Of a stretch of DNA of 18,145 bases, positions 1-6,548 are shown piece after piece. The notes beneath the pieces are model-generated. The model saw nothing but the letters and a program-made list of their open reading frames with translations. It was not told the origin of the DNA and ran no database searches. Position 1 is the stretch's first letter, and the number at the start of each line of letters is the position of its first letter. Made by a program: the position numbers and the translations under genes. Origin of the DNA: CAZABC01 sp964483405 (GTDB lineage: Bacteria; Chloroflexota; Limnocylindria; Limnocylindrales; CSP1-4); the NCBI GenBank assembly GCA_964483405.1, contig CAZABC010000043.1, positions 1 through 18,145 of the forward strand. The letters run 5' to 3'.

Positions 1-1656
1 GCCTACCAGACGGCCTACCTCAAGGCGAACTACACCGTCGAGTACATGACGAGCGTCCTGACCGCCTTCCGGGACAACGGCGACAAGGTCGCCGCGGCGA
101 TCGCCGAGTGCCGACGGCTCGGCATCGAGGTCCTGCCGCCCGACGTCCATCGCAGCCACCTCGAGTTCACCGTCGAGGGCGAGGCGATCCGGTTCGGGCT
201 CCTCGCGGTCAAGAACGTCGGCGAGGGCGCGATCGAGTCGATCATCCGGGCCCGCGAGGAGGGCGGCGAGTTCCGGTCACTCATCGACTTCTGCTCGCGG
301 ATCGACCTCCGGCTGGCGAACCGCAAGGTCCTCGAGTCGCTCGCCCGGGTCGGGGCGCTGAGCGCCTTCGGGCACCCGGCCCAGATCCTCCTCGGCCTCG
401 ACGACGCGATGGCCGCCGCCCAGGCCGCCCAGCGCGACCGGACGAGCGGCCAGACCAGCCTCTTCGACGCCGGCGCCGAGGACGCCGCGCTCCTCGAGCG
501 GCCCCTGCCCGCGGCGACCGAGGCCCCGGTCCGAGAGCGGCTTCGGTGGGAGAAGGAGCTGCTCGGTCTCTACCTCTCGGAGCACCCGATGGGCGAGGTC
601 GCCGACCGCGTCGGGGCGTACGTCACCGCCTTCAGCGGCGACCTCCGCGACGAGTCGCTCGACGGCCAGCGCGTGGTCCTCGGCGGCATCGTGACGGGCG
701 TCCGCACGGTCATCACCCGGGCCAAGCAGACGATGGCGATCGTCACGCTCGAGGACCTCCAGGGGACCTGCGAGGTCGTGGTCTTTCCCCGGATGCACGA
801 GCAGACCGCCGGCGTCTGGCAGGAGGGGACGATCGTCCTCGTCGCCGGTCGGGTCGACCATCGCGGCGAGGAAGTCTCGCTCCTCGCCGATCTGGTGATC
901 GAGTGGGACGCCGCGGTCCTCCGGGGGCCCGAGGCGTTCGCCCGCGAGGTCGCGGCGGGGGAGCGCGGCGCGGTCCGGCGGCGGCCACCGACCGGGACCG
1001 GCAACGCGAACGGGAACGGGAACGGTAGCGGACGCGGCAATGGGACCGGCAGCGGCCCGCGCCCGGCGGCGACCCGTCGCGACGGCGGCCCCGGGATCCC
1101 CGTCGGCCCGGGGCCGAGCCCCACGTCGGCGGTGCCTGTCGCCGCTGCCGCCGCGATGACGGCGAGGCGGCCGGGCGTCCCGCTCGTCTCGCCGCTGCGG
1201 GCCGAGGCCCGGCCGCCCGGTGCGGACCCGCTCGGCGTCCTGACGGTGATCGCCATCGCGCCGCCCGAGCCGATCCGGACCTACGCCGAGCCGGACGGCG
1301 CAACACCGGCGGCCCCGGACGCCGAAGAGGAGCCCGCGCTGCCCGACGAGGTCCGGGCTCGGGCCGCGAGCGCCGCCGAGGCACCGACGACCGCGGTCGA
1401 GGTGGCCGACGACCGGGTCCTGCACGTCCGGTTCGCGGCGACCGCGCCGGCCGACCGGGTCATCGCCGCGCTGGAGTCGCTCCGGTCGGTCATCCGCGAC
1501 CGGCCCGGCGAGACCCGGGTCGTCATCCATGTCCCGGGCGCCGCCGGCGCGCCGCTGCCGATGGAGCTGCGGAGCGGCGTCGCCTACGACGTCGACCTCC
1601 TCGCGGAGGTCGAGCGCCGGCTCGGCGGCGGCCTCGTCGAGCTCCGCCTGGCCTGA
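1..1656 (+). CDS. dnaE: DNA polymerase III alpha subunit, C-terminal part (5' end outside window)
   Basis: This is the C-terminal portion (551 codons visible) of the replicative polymerase catalytic subunit. The reading frame is open from base 1. The first residues, AYQTAYLKANYTVEYM, are the typical DnaE stretch after the polymerase active site, followed by the helix-hairpin-helix region (about codons 55-125). An OB-fold (about codons 223-302) follows, then a long Gly/Asn/Pro/Ala-rich linker (about 303-470), then a small C-terminal domain (about 473-551). That last domain resembles the tau-binding tail of DnaE from Gram-positives and Thermus. The catalytic aspartates lie upstream of the window and cannot be checked. 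The stop codon is followed at once by a hairpin. The linker of roughly 165 residues is unusually long and repetitive. Identification as DnaE is secure; the start is not visible. Confidence 0.96.
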   Translation, partial: AYQTAYLKANYTVEYMTSVLTAFRDNGDKVAAAIAECRRLGIEVLPPDVHRSHLEFTVEGEAIRFGLLAVKNVGEGAIESIIRAREEGGEFRSLIDFCSRIDLRLANRKVLESLARVGALSAFGHPAQILLGLDDAMAAAQAAQRDRTSGQTSLFDAGAEDAALLERPLPAATEAPVRERLRWEKELLGLYLSEHPMGEVADRVGAYVTAFSGDLRDESLDGQRVVLGGIVTGVRTVITRAKQTMAIVTLEDLQGTCEVVVFPRMHEQTAGVWQEGTIVLVAGRVDHRGEEVSLLADLVIEWDAAVLRGPEAFAREVAAGERGAVRRRPPTGTGNANGNGNGSGRGNGTGSGPRPAATRRDGGPGIPVGPGPSPTSAVPVAAAAAMTARRPGVPLVSPLRAEARPPGADPLGVLTVIAIAPPEPIRTYAEPDGATPAAPDAEEEPALPDEVRARAASAAEAPTTAVEVADDRVLHVRFAATAPADRVIAALESLRSVIRDRPGETRVVIHVPGAAGAPLPMELRSGVAYDVDLLAEVERRLGGGLVELRLA

Positions 1657-1680
1657 GCCCGGTCCCGCTCGGGCCCGGGC
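1657..1680 (+). terminator. GC hairpin directly after dnaE, terminator-like
   Basis: GCCCGG (1657-1662) pairs with CCGGGC (1675-1680), and inside it CCC pairs with GGG around a GCTC loop, with one T/C mismatch between the stems. It begins at the base after the dnaE stop. There is no U-tract on either strand, so intrinsic termination is an inference. It sits between convergent genes and could serve both. Confidence 0.45.
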
Positions 1681-1713
1681 AGTCGCCGACCCCGGGACCG
1701 CCCGGCCGACGGG

Positions 1714-2277
1714 TCAGCCGGGACCGGTGACCTGGCGGGCCGCCTGGATCGCCGAGAACTGCTCGGTGAACTCGCCGCGGAGCCGGGCGAGATCCTCGCC
1801 CTCGATCCCGAGCTCGTTCGCGATCTGGTTGACGGTCGCGCTCTCGAGCGCCGTGATCGAGTCGTCGATGGCGGTCACGACGAAGCACGCCCGGAGGACC
1901 CGCTGCCGCTGCTCGAGCGTCGCCAGCTCGCGGAACTCGCGGGTCACGAGGAAGTCCTCGGTGCCGCCGATGGCCCGCGTCTGCATCTTCGCCATCTCGA
2001 CGACGAGGACCGCCTGGGCCTCGTCGAGGCCGAGCTGATCCTGGAGCGCCCGCTCGATGTGGCGGGTCTCCTCGTCGGAGATGTCCATGTCGGCGTTCGC
2101 GGCCCGGGTCACGACGTAGGCCGCGCAGGCGATCAGCCGGGCCTGGTCGCGCGGCAGCGCCTCGAGGCGCTCGACGATCCGGCGGACGGTCGCGGTCTCG
2201 GCGGCCGGATCGACGCCCCCGGTCGGCGCGGCCGGAGCGGCCGGCTCCGGCGAGAAGAGATTGCGAAGGAAGCCCAT
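1714..2277 (-). CDS. TerB-like (tellurite resistance family) helical protein
   Basis: This 187-residue protein is probably cytoplasmic. A short N-terminal segment (MGFLRNLF) and a Pro/Ala-rich spacer precede an all-helical body. The body resembles the TerB/DjlA-type domain: a helix with CAAYVVTRAANADMDISDEE, then a second half ending in a repeated acidic-helix pattern. The Asp/Glu cluster (ADMDISDEE) matches the metal-binding region of TerB-like proteins. The family is loosely tied to stress and metal responses but has no assigned reaction, so no substrate is given here. The start is the ATG at 2277, preceded by GAGGG four bases upstream. A longer in-frame reading exists upstream but has no coding character. 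The gene is convergent with dnaE and divergent from the multicopper oxidase gene. The family call is from sequence appearance only. Confidence 0.75.
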   Translation of the reverse strand: MGFLRNLFSPEPAAPAAPTGGVDPAAETATVRRIVERLEALPRDQARLIACAAYVVTRAANADMDISDEETRHIERALQDQLGLDEAQAVLVVEMAKMQTRAIGGTEDFLVTREFRELATLEQRQRVLRACFVVTAIDDSITALESATVNQIANELGIEGEDLARLRGEFTEQFSAIQAARQVTGPG

Positions 2278-2306
2278 GTGACCCTCGTGCTTGGTGTGTC
2301 GCGCGG

Positions 2307-2312
2307 ATGCTA
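2307..2312 (-). promoter_or_regulatory. Possible -10 element of the TerB-like gene
   Basis: On the minus strand TAGCAT (TAnnnT) lies 29 bases upstream of the ATG, predicting a leader of about 20 nt that holds the GAGGG ribosome site. No convincing -35 is seen, so this is tentative. Confidence 0.25.
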
Positions 2313-2410
2313 CGCCGGTTCGGCCCGCAACGGCGTCCGGGGCACCACGGCGGCACCCGGACCGCAGCCGGTGCCGGAGGCACCACGCCGGACCGTCAGG
2401 CGGGACGAAC

Positions 2411-2429
2411 GGCCCATGCCGGATGGGCC
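2411..2429. promoter_or_regulatory. 7-bp inverted repeat, candidate operator
   Basis: GGCCCAT and ATGGGCC flank the 5-bp spacer GCCGG. No gene reads into this point from the left on the + strand, so a terminator role is unlikely. A regulator-binding site for the oxidase or the TerB-like gene is possible but unproven. Confidence 0.3.
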
Positions 2430-2666
2430 GGGCGGCCGTCCCGCGATACCGTCCGATGCGCATACGGTGCGAGGCGTGGCGCTGGCGAGCGCCGGTGGCC
2501 CCAGCCCTCGGCCGTCGCCGCGTCCCGAGCATCGAGCCCGCCCGGGGGAAGGGCAGGCATCGGTCGGTCGCGGGTGCGCCTCCCGCTCGGGCGGAGCGGA
2601 GCGTCCCGACAGCCCGCGTCGACCCCGATCCGCATCGACGAGTGCCCGTCGTCGGTCGCGAGGACC

Positions 2667-2674
2667 GGAGGGGG
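2667..2674 (+). promoter_or_regulatory. Ribosome binding site setting the multicopper oxidase GTG start
   Basis: GGAGGGGG ends six bases before the GTG at 2681. The long open frame upstream has no comparable site. Starting here puts the twin-arginine motif at residues 4-5, as expected for a Tat signal. Confidence 0.75.
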
Positions 2675-2680
2675 TCCAAC

Positions 2681-4816
2681 GTGCTCACGCGTCGACAGTT
2701 CCTCGCGCGGACGGCGGCCGCCGGTGCGGGGCTCTACCTCGTCTCGAAGGCCGGCGGCGTCCGGTTCGTCCGCGCGACGGCGCCCGAGCCATCGCTCGTA
2801 CCGTCCGCCATCGCCAAGTACGCGACGCCGCTGCTGGTCCCGCCGGTCATGCCGCGGGCCGGCACGGTCAACCAGCGGGGCGGCAAGCCGATCGACGCCT
2901 ACGAGATCTCGATGCGGCAGATCAGCCAGCAGATCCTGCCGGCGGGCCTGCCGGCGACGACGGTCTGGGGCTATGGCGCGGTCCGGTCGGCGAGCAAGGG
3001 CGGCCTGCTCGTCCACAACGCGCCGTCGCTGACGATCGAGGCGAAGTGGGACCGGCCGGTCCGGGTGAAGTGGATCAACGACCTCCGGCGGGCCGACGGG
3101 ACCTTCCTGCCGCACCTGCTCCCGGTCGACCCGACCCTCCACTGGGCGAACCCGCCGGCCGGCAGCGACGATCGCTACGGCGAGGGGACGCGCGACAGCC
3201 GGCCGATGTTCTCGACGACGCCCGGCCCGTACACCGGCCCGGTCCCGATGGTCACCCACGTCCACGGCGCCGTCGGTGTCAACGACGACAGCGACGGGTA
3301 CGCCGAGGCGTGGTACCTGCCGGACGCGGCGGACATCCCCGCCGGCTACGAGACCGTGGGGACCTGGTACGACTTCTTCGCCGCGAAGGCGGCCGCGGCC
3401 TACGGTGTGGCCTGGGGGCCCGGCTACGCGACGTTCCAGTACCCGAACCTCAACCGGGCGTCGACCATCTGGTACCACGACCACACCCTCGGGATGACCC
3501 GCCTGAACGTCTACGCGGGTCCGGCCGGTTTCTACATCGTCCGGGGCGGGCCGCAGGGCGATGCGGCGGTGCTCGACACGCGCTCGGGGATGCCGGCGAT
3601 CCTGCCCGGCCCGGCACCGAAGGAAGGCGACAAGTTCCCCCCGAACAAGACGTACTACGAGATCCCGATCGCGGTCCAGGATCGCTCGTTCGATGCCGAC
3701 GGCTCGCTCTTCTACCCGGACACCCGCGAGTCCTTCGACATGATCGTCGGGCCGTTCATCGGGGAGATGGACGGGGGCATGAGCGGCATGGCCGAGGAGG
3801 CCTTCTCGCCCATCTGGAACCCCGAGTTCTTCGGCAACACGATGATGGTCAACGGCAACACCTGGCCCTTCCAGGTCGTCGAGCAGCGCCGCTACCGGTT
3901 CCGCTTCCTCAACGGCTGCGACTCGCGCTTCCTCATCCTCGACTTCGCGAGCATCCCGGGCGTCGAGGTCTGGGCGATCGGCAACGAGGGCGGCTTCCTC
4001 GCCGCGCCGGTGAACCTCACCGCGGATCACGGGAACCGGCTGCCGCTCGGCCTGGCCGAGCGCGCGGACCTCATCGTCGACTTCACGAACGTCCCGCTCG
4101 GCCGCCACGTCCTCGGCAATCTCGGCCCCGACGAGCCGTTCGGCGGCGGGGTCCCGGGCGTCGACTTCGAGCCGGCCGACCCGGACTCGACCGGCCAGAT
4201 CATGGAGTTCCGGGTGGTCCCGGCGATGGCCGCCGACCCGACGACGCCGCCGATGTACCTCCAGCTGCCGGCCATCGCGCCGCTGCCCGCCGCGACCGTG
4301 ACCCGACCGCTCGCCCTCATCGAGAAGATGGGCATGGGCTACGACGCGGCGATGAACGAGGTCGAGGGGCCGCTCGAGGCCGTCCTCGGGACGATCGACG
4401 AGAGCGGCGAGGCCAAGGCGAGCATGTGGGCCGATCCGGTCACCGAGAACCCCGCCATCGGTGCGACCGAGGTCTGGGAGTTCTACAACACGACCGGCGA
4501 CGCGCACCCGATGCACGTCCACGAGGTCGTCTTCGAGGTCGTCGACCGGGAGGGGCTCGTCCTCGACGAGGCCGGCGACCCGGTCCAGCCCATCCAGCTC
4601 GACGGGAACATCACCCTCGCCGAGCCGTGGGAGACCGGGTTCAAGGACACCGTCACCGCGTACCCCGGCCAGGTCACCCGGGTCCGGGCGACGTTCACGA
4701 ACCCGGGCCAGTACGTCTGGCACTGCCATATCGTCTCGCACGAGGACAACGAGATGATGCGGCCGTTCCGCGTCGGCCCCGAGCAGCCCGGCCAGCCGAT
4801 GCCCGGCGAGACGTAG
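2681..4816 (+). CDS. Tat-exported multicopper oxidase, CotA/bilirubin-oxidase type
   Basis: This 711-residue extracytoplasmic laccase-like oxidase is predicted to oxidise a substrate one electron at a time and reduce O2 to water. All four copper motifs are intact: HVHG (H193, H195), WYHDH (H266, H268), HPMHVH (H609, H612, H614) and HCHIVSHEDNEM (H681, C682, H683, H687, axial M692). The pattern matches CotA/bilirubin oxidase. The N-terminus begins with TRRQFL and a hydrophobic segment, a twin-arginine signal. It is longer than CotA (513 residues). A Met-containing stretch near residues 361-371 might bind copper, but this is speculation. The GTG start is chosen for its ribosome site. The gene appears to be transcribed alone; the next gene downstream is a tRNA on the other strand. 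The physiological substrate (phenolics, Mn, Cu(I), bilirubin-like) cannot be told. Confidence 0.93.
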   Translation: MLTRRQFLARTAAAGAGLYLVSKAGGVRFVRATAPEPSLVPSAIAKYATPLLVPPVMPRAGTVNQRGGKPIDAYEISMRQISQQILPAGLPATTVWGYGAVRSASKGGLLVHNAPSLTIEAKWDRPVRVKWINDLRRADGTFLPHLLPVDPTLHWANPPAGSDDRYGEGTRDSRPMFSTTPGPYTGPVPMVTHVHGAVGVNDDSDGYAEAWYLPDAADIPAGYETVGTWYDFFAAKAAAAYGVAWGPGYATFQYPNLNRASTIWYHDHTLGMTRLNVYAGPAGFYIVRGGPQGDAAVLDTRSGMPAILPGPAPKEGDKFPPNKTYYEIPIAVQDRSFDADGSLFYPDTRESFDMIVGPFIGEMDGGMSGMAEEAFSPIWNPEFFGNTMMVNGNTWPFQVVEQRRYRFRFLNGCDSRFLILDFASIPGVEVWAIGNEGGFLAAPVNLTADHGNRLPLGLAERADLIVDFTNVPLGRHVLGNLGPDEPFGGGVPGVDFEPADPDSTGQIMEFRVVPAMAADPTTPPMYLQLPAIAPLPAATVTRPLALIEKMGMGYDAAMNEVEGPLEAVLGTIDESGEAKASMWADPVTENPAIGATEVWEFYNTTGDAHPMHVHEVVFEVVDREGLVLDEAGDPVQPIQLDGNITLAEPWETGFKDTVTAYPGQVTRVRATFTNPGQYVWHCHIVSHEDNEMMRPFRVGPEQPGQPMPGET

Positions 4817-4860
4817 CCTCCGGCGCGCATCCGAAGCCATCCGGGCCCGTTCTCCCGCGC

Positions 4861-4889
4861 GCGATCCCCCGCCCGCGTCAGCGGGTCGC
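4861..4889 (+). terminator. Possible hairpin after the multicopper oxidase gene
   Basis: CCCGC (4872-4876), loop GTCA, GCGGG (4881-4885), with an outer GCGA/TCGC pair separated by an asymmetric bulge. It begins about 45 bases after the oxidase stop and lacks a U-tract. A second hairpin (CCGGGG 4958-4963, CCCCGG 4969-4974) lies just beyond the 3' end of the tRNA gene and could end tRNA transcription. Both are weak calls. Confidence 0.25.
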
Positions 4890-4979
4890 CCTATCGGTGT
4901 GCGGGCCGCCAGGAGGCTCGCCGCCGGCTGGTCGATCTGCGTTCCTGCTGCCCGGAGCCGGGGTGATGCCCCGGGCGGG

Positions 4980-5066
4980 TGGTGCCGGAGGCGGGGATCG
5001 AACCCGCACGACCTTGCGGCCAAGGGTGTTTGAGACCCTCGCGTCTGCCTGTTCCGCCACTCCGGC
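4980..5066 (-). tRNA. tRNA-Leu (anticodon CAA), CCA encoded
   Basis: Read on the minus strand, the 87-nt gene has a 7-bp acceptor stem (GCCGGAG with CTCCGGC), a D-arm, and an anticodon stem AGGGT/ACCCT around the loop CTCAAAC, giving anticodon CAA. It also has a long class II variable arm typical of tRNA-Leu and a T-arm with the TTCGATC loop. The 3' CCA is genome-encoded. It reads UUG codons, which are rare in such a GC-rich genome. It is divergent from the sigma factor gene. Confidence 0.96.
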
Positions 5067-5076
5067 GCGGACGGCC

Positions 5077-5082
5077 ATCGTA
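5077..5082 (-). promoter_or_regulatory. Likely -10 element for tRNA-Leu
   Basis: Minus-strand TACGAT lies 10 bases before the mature tRNA 5' end, so transcription would begin a few bases upstream of it. No clear -35 hexamer is seen. Confidence 0.4.
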
Positions 5083-5112
5083 GCGCGGGGGCCGCGGCCC
5101 GGGTCTCAGCGC

Positions 5113-5138
5113 GGAACCGTGACGGCGCTCCCGGCGTC
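5113..5138 (+). promoter_or_regulatory. ECF-type promoter of the sigma factor gene
   Basis: GGAACC (5113-5118), 16 nt, CGTC (5135-5138) fits the known ECF sigma promoter pattern (GGAAC...GTC, as for E. coli RpoE and actinobacterial SigE/SigH types). The ATG at 5150 follows 11 nt later, so the transcript would be leaderless or nearly so. ECF sigma factors commonly drive their own gene. The same layout with the same spacings occurs before the second anti-sigma gene. Confidence 0.65.
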
Positions 5139-5149
5139 GAAACGGCGAG

Positions 5150-5809
5150 ATGCTAGACTCGCCCGGCCTCAGCATCACCGTCCGGAGGGACCCCCAGCCC
5201 GTGGAGGACCTTCGCCCGCCCGAGGCCCCCGACGACCTCGCCAAGCGCCGCGACCTGTGGCTCGTCGAGCAGGCGCGGGCGGGTGACCTCGACGCCTTCA
5301 ACACCCTGGTCGAGTCCCACCAGGATCACCTCTACGCGCTCGTTGCGCGGCTCGTCCCCGACCGCGACCAGGCGGCCGACGTCGTCCAGGAGGCCTTCTT
5401 CTCGGCCTACCGCAACCTGGCCGGGTTCCGCGGCGGGAGCGTCCGGTCCTGGCTCGGGCGGATCGCGATCAACGCCGCGATGGACATCCAGCGGGCCCGG
5501 AAGCGCCGCCCGGTCCAGCCGTACCCGGAGCTCGAGGACGAGGCCTGGCAGCCGCCGGCGCCCGAGACCGCCGAGCCGGAGCACCGGGCGGTCGGCGCGG
5601 AGCGGTCCCGGGCCCTCGCCGCGGCGCTCGCCGCGATCACGACCGACCAGCGGACCGCCATCGTCCTCTTCGATATCGAGGGCTACGACTACCAGGAGAT
5701 CGCCGACCTGACGGGAGTCTCACTCGGCACCGTGAAGTCCCGGATCCACCGCGGTCGGCTCGCCCTGCGGGCGATCCTCGAGGACCGGATGGAGCTCTTC
5801 CGTGGCTGA
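5150..5809 (+). CDS. ECF-family (sigma-70 group 4) RNA polymerase sigma factor
   Basis: This 219-residue extracytoplasmic-function sigma factor redirects RNA polymerase to stress promoters. Region 2 spans about residues 45-118 (DAFNTLVESHQDHLYALVARL, then ADVVQEAFFSAYRNL and SWLGRIAINAAMD). An acidic/Pro linker follows, then region 4 at about 157-215 with helix-turn-helix residues YQEIADLTGVSLGTVKSRIHRGR. The ATG at 5150 sits 11 nt after a matching ECF -10. An alternative is the GTG at 5201, preceded by GGAGGG at an 11-nt spacing. That shorter start would suit a second promoter, because TGCTAGACT (5151-5159), an extended -10, overlaps the first codons. The stop overlaps the first anti-sigma start by 8 nt, so translation is probably coupled. 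The N-terminal ~30 residues are not conserved-looking. Confidence 0.92.
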   Translation: MLDSPGLSITVRRDPQPVEDLRPPEAPDDLAKRRDLWLVEQARAGDLDAFNTLVESHQDHLYALVARLVPDRDQAADVVQEAFFSAYRNLAGFRGGSVRSWLGRIAINAAMDIQRARKRRPVQPYPELEDEAWQPPAPETAEPEHRAVGAERSRALAAALAAITTDQRTAIVLFDIEGYDYQEIADLTGVSLGTVKSRIHRGRLALRAILEDRMELFRG

Positions 5810-6503
5810 GATGCCCCGCCACGCCGACCACGCCGCCCACGACCGGACCCTCGTCGCCGCGGCCGCCGCGAACGATCTCGAGGGCGCCGCCCTGGCCGAG
5901 GCGACCGAGCGGCTTGCGTCGTGTCCCGACTGCGCCGCGCTCCACGCCGACCTCCTCGCCATCGCGTCCGCGCTCGGCGAGCTCCCGGCGCCGGTCCGGA
6001 CCCGCGACTTCACGATCACCGCCGAGCAGGCGGCGGCCCTCCGGCCGACCGGCTGGCGCCGGCTCGTCGTCGGGCTCCGCTCGCCGCGCGGGGCCATCGT
6101 CCGGCCGCTCGCGGTCACCTTCACGACCCTCGGCATCGTCGGCCTGCTCCTCGCCGCCGTCCCGGCCGCCGTCCCGCTCGGGATGCTCGCGGGAGCGGGG
6201 GAGGCGGCGGGGTCGGGCGATCGTGAGTACGCGGCGGACGCCCTCCAGAGCGTCCCCGGCTCGCCGTCCATGGAGGCTGCCGCGCCCGAGGTCGCGCCAT
6301 CGGGCGATGGTGCCGCGGCTCCGTCGGGCGACGTCGCGGCGCCCGGCACCTCGCTTCCGGCCGAGGCCCCGAAGACGACCGAAGAGGCCGTCGCCGGCGC
6401 CGGCGGACCGTCCCCGCTCGCCATCGCCTCGATCGCCCTCCTCGGCCTCGGGCTCGGCCTGCTCGCCGTCTCGCTCGTCGATCGACGCGCTCGCGCCGGC
6501 TGA
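5802..6503 (+). CDS. Membrane-anchored anti-sigma factor, copy 1
   Basis: This 233-residue protein is predicted to hold the preceding ECF sigma factor at the membrane. The cytoplasmic N-terminus has a zinc-finger-like CPDC (C41, C44) in the position of the ZAS/zf-HC2 motif. The usual His four residues before the first Cys is Arg37. Residues 60-97 hold a Trp/Arg-rich segment. Membrane segment 1 is about 103-125, then an acidic Ala/Pro/Gly linker (134-200), then membrane segment 2 (about 205-226) and a basic tail (DRRARAG). The GTG start is preferred: GGAG at 5791-5794 is seven bases away and the start lies inside the end of the sigma gene. ATG at 5811 is possible. Bases 5804-6202 are repeated exactly in the next gene. 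Function is inferred from family architecture and position. Confidence 0.85.
   Translation: MAEMPRHADHAAHDRTLVAAAAANDLEGAALAEATERLASCPDCAALHADLLAIASALGELPAPVRTRDFTITAEQAAALRPTGWRRLVVGLRSPRGAIVRPLAVTFTTLGIVGLLLAAVPAAVPLGMLAGAGEAAGSGDREYAADALQSVPGSPSMEAAAPEVAPSGDGAAAPSGDVAAPGTSLPAEAPKTTEEAVAGAGGPSPLAIASIALLGLGLGLLAVSLVDRRARAG
5804..6202 (+). repeat. 399-bp exact direct repeat, copy A
   Basis: Identical base for base to 6549-6947 (constant offset 745). It runs from GGCTGAG just before the ATG codon to GCGGGGGA at the end of the first membrane segment. Identity stops abruptly at both edges: 5803 T against 6548 C, and 6203 G against 6948 C. Confidence 0.95.
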
Positions 6504-6511
6504 GTCGCTTC

Positions 6512-6520
6512 GGGGGGGGG
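6512..6520 (+). repeat. G9 homopolymer between the two anti-sigma genes
   Basis: Nine consecutive G residues. The last two form the start of the GGAACT -35 element of the second anti-sigma promoter, so tract-length changes would not alter the -35/-10 spacing. Such a run is also a common site of sequencing or replication indels. Confidence 0.9.
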
Positions 6521-6544
6521 AACTCCGGCCCGCTGGCGGTCGTC
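6519..6544 (+). promoter_or_regulatory. ECF-type promoter of the second anti-sigma gene
   Basis: GGAACT (6519-6524), 16 nt, CGTC (6541-6544, continuing TGA), then 11 nt to the ATG at 6556. Element sequence, spacer and distance to ATG match the promoter before the sigma gene (5113-5150). The hexamers lie wholly outside the duplicated segment, which begins at 6549. The transcript would be leaderless or nearly so, in keeping with the absence of a Shine-Dalgarno site. Confidence 0.65.
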
Positions 6545-6548
6545 TGAC

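Larger units (their letters stand above)
2278..2680. other. Divergent intergenic region between TerB-like and multicopper oxidase genes
   Basis: This 403-bp gap must carry the promoters of both flanking divergent genes. It contains an inverted repeat with 7-bp arms (GGCCCAT 2411-2417 and ATGGGCC 2423-2429, 5-bp spacer). About 17 bp further on, TACCGT (2447-2452) and TACGGT (2463-2468) occur; either could be a -10 element or half of an imperfect dyad. No gene is evident: the frames open across it show no recognisable protein, and the oxidase start is fixed downstream by its ribosome site and Tat motif. Confidence 0.4.

Noticed and set aside
990..1070. CRISPR-like or tandem repeat array in the dnaE linker
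   Set aside because: The repeats are short, degenerate Gly/Asn codons in frame with dnaE, with no spacer structure.
2059..5286. A 1075-codon + strand open frame running through the oxidase gene and the tRNA
   Set aside because: It is an off-frame shadow of the multicopper oxidase, crosses a tRNA gene, and encodes only Arg/Pro/Gly-rich sequence.
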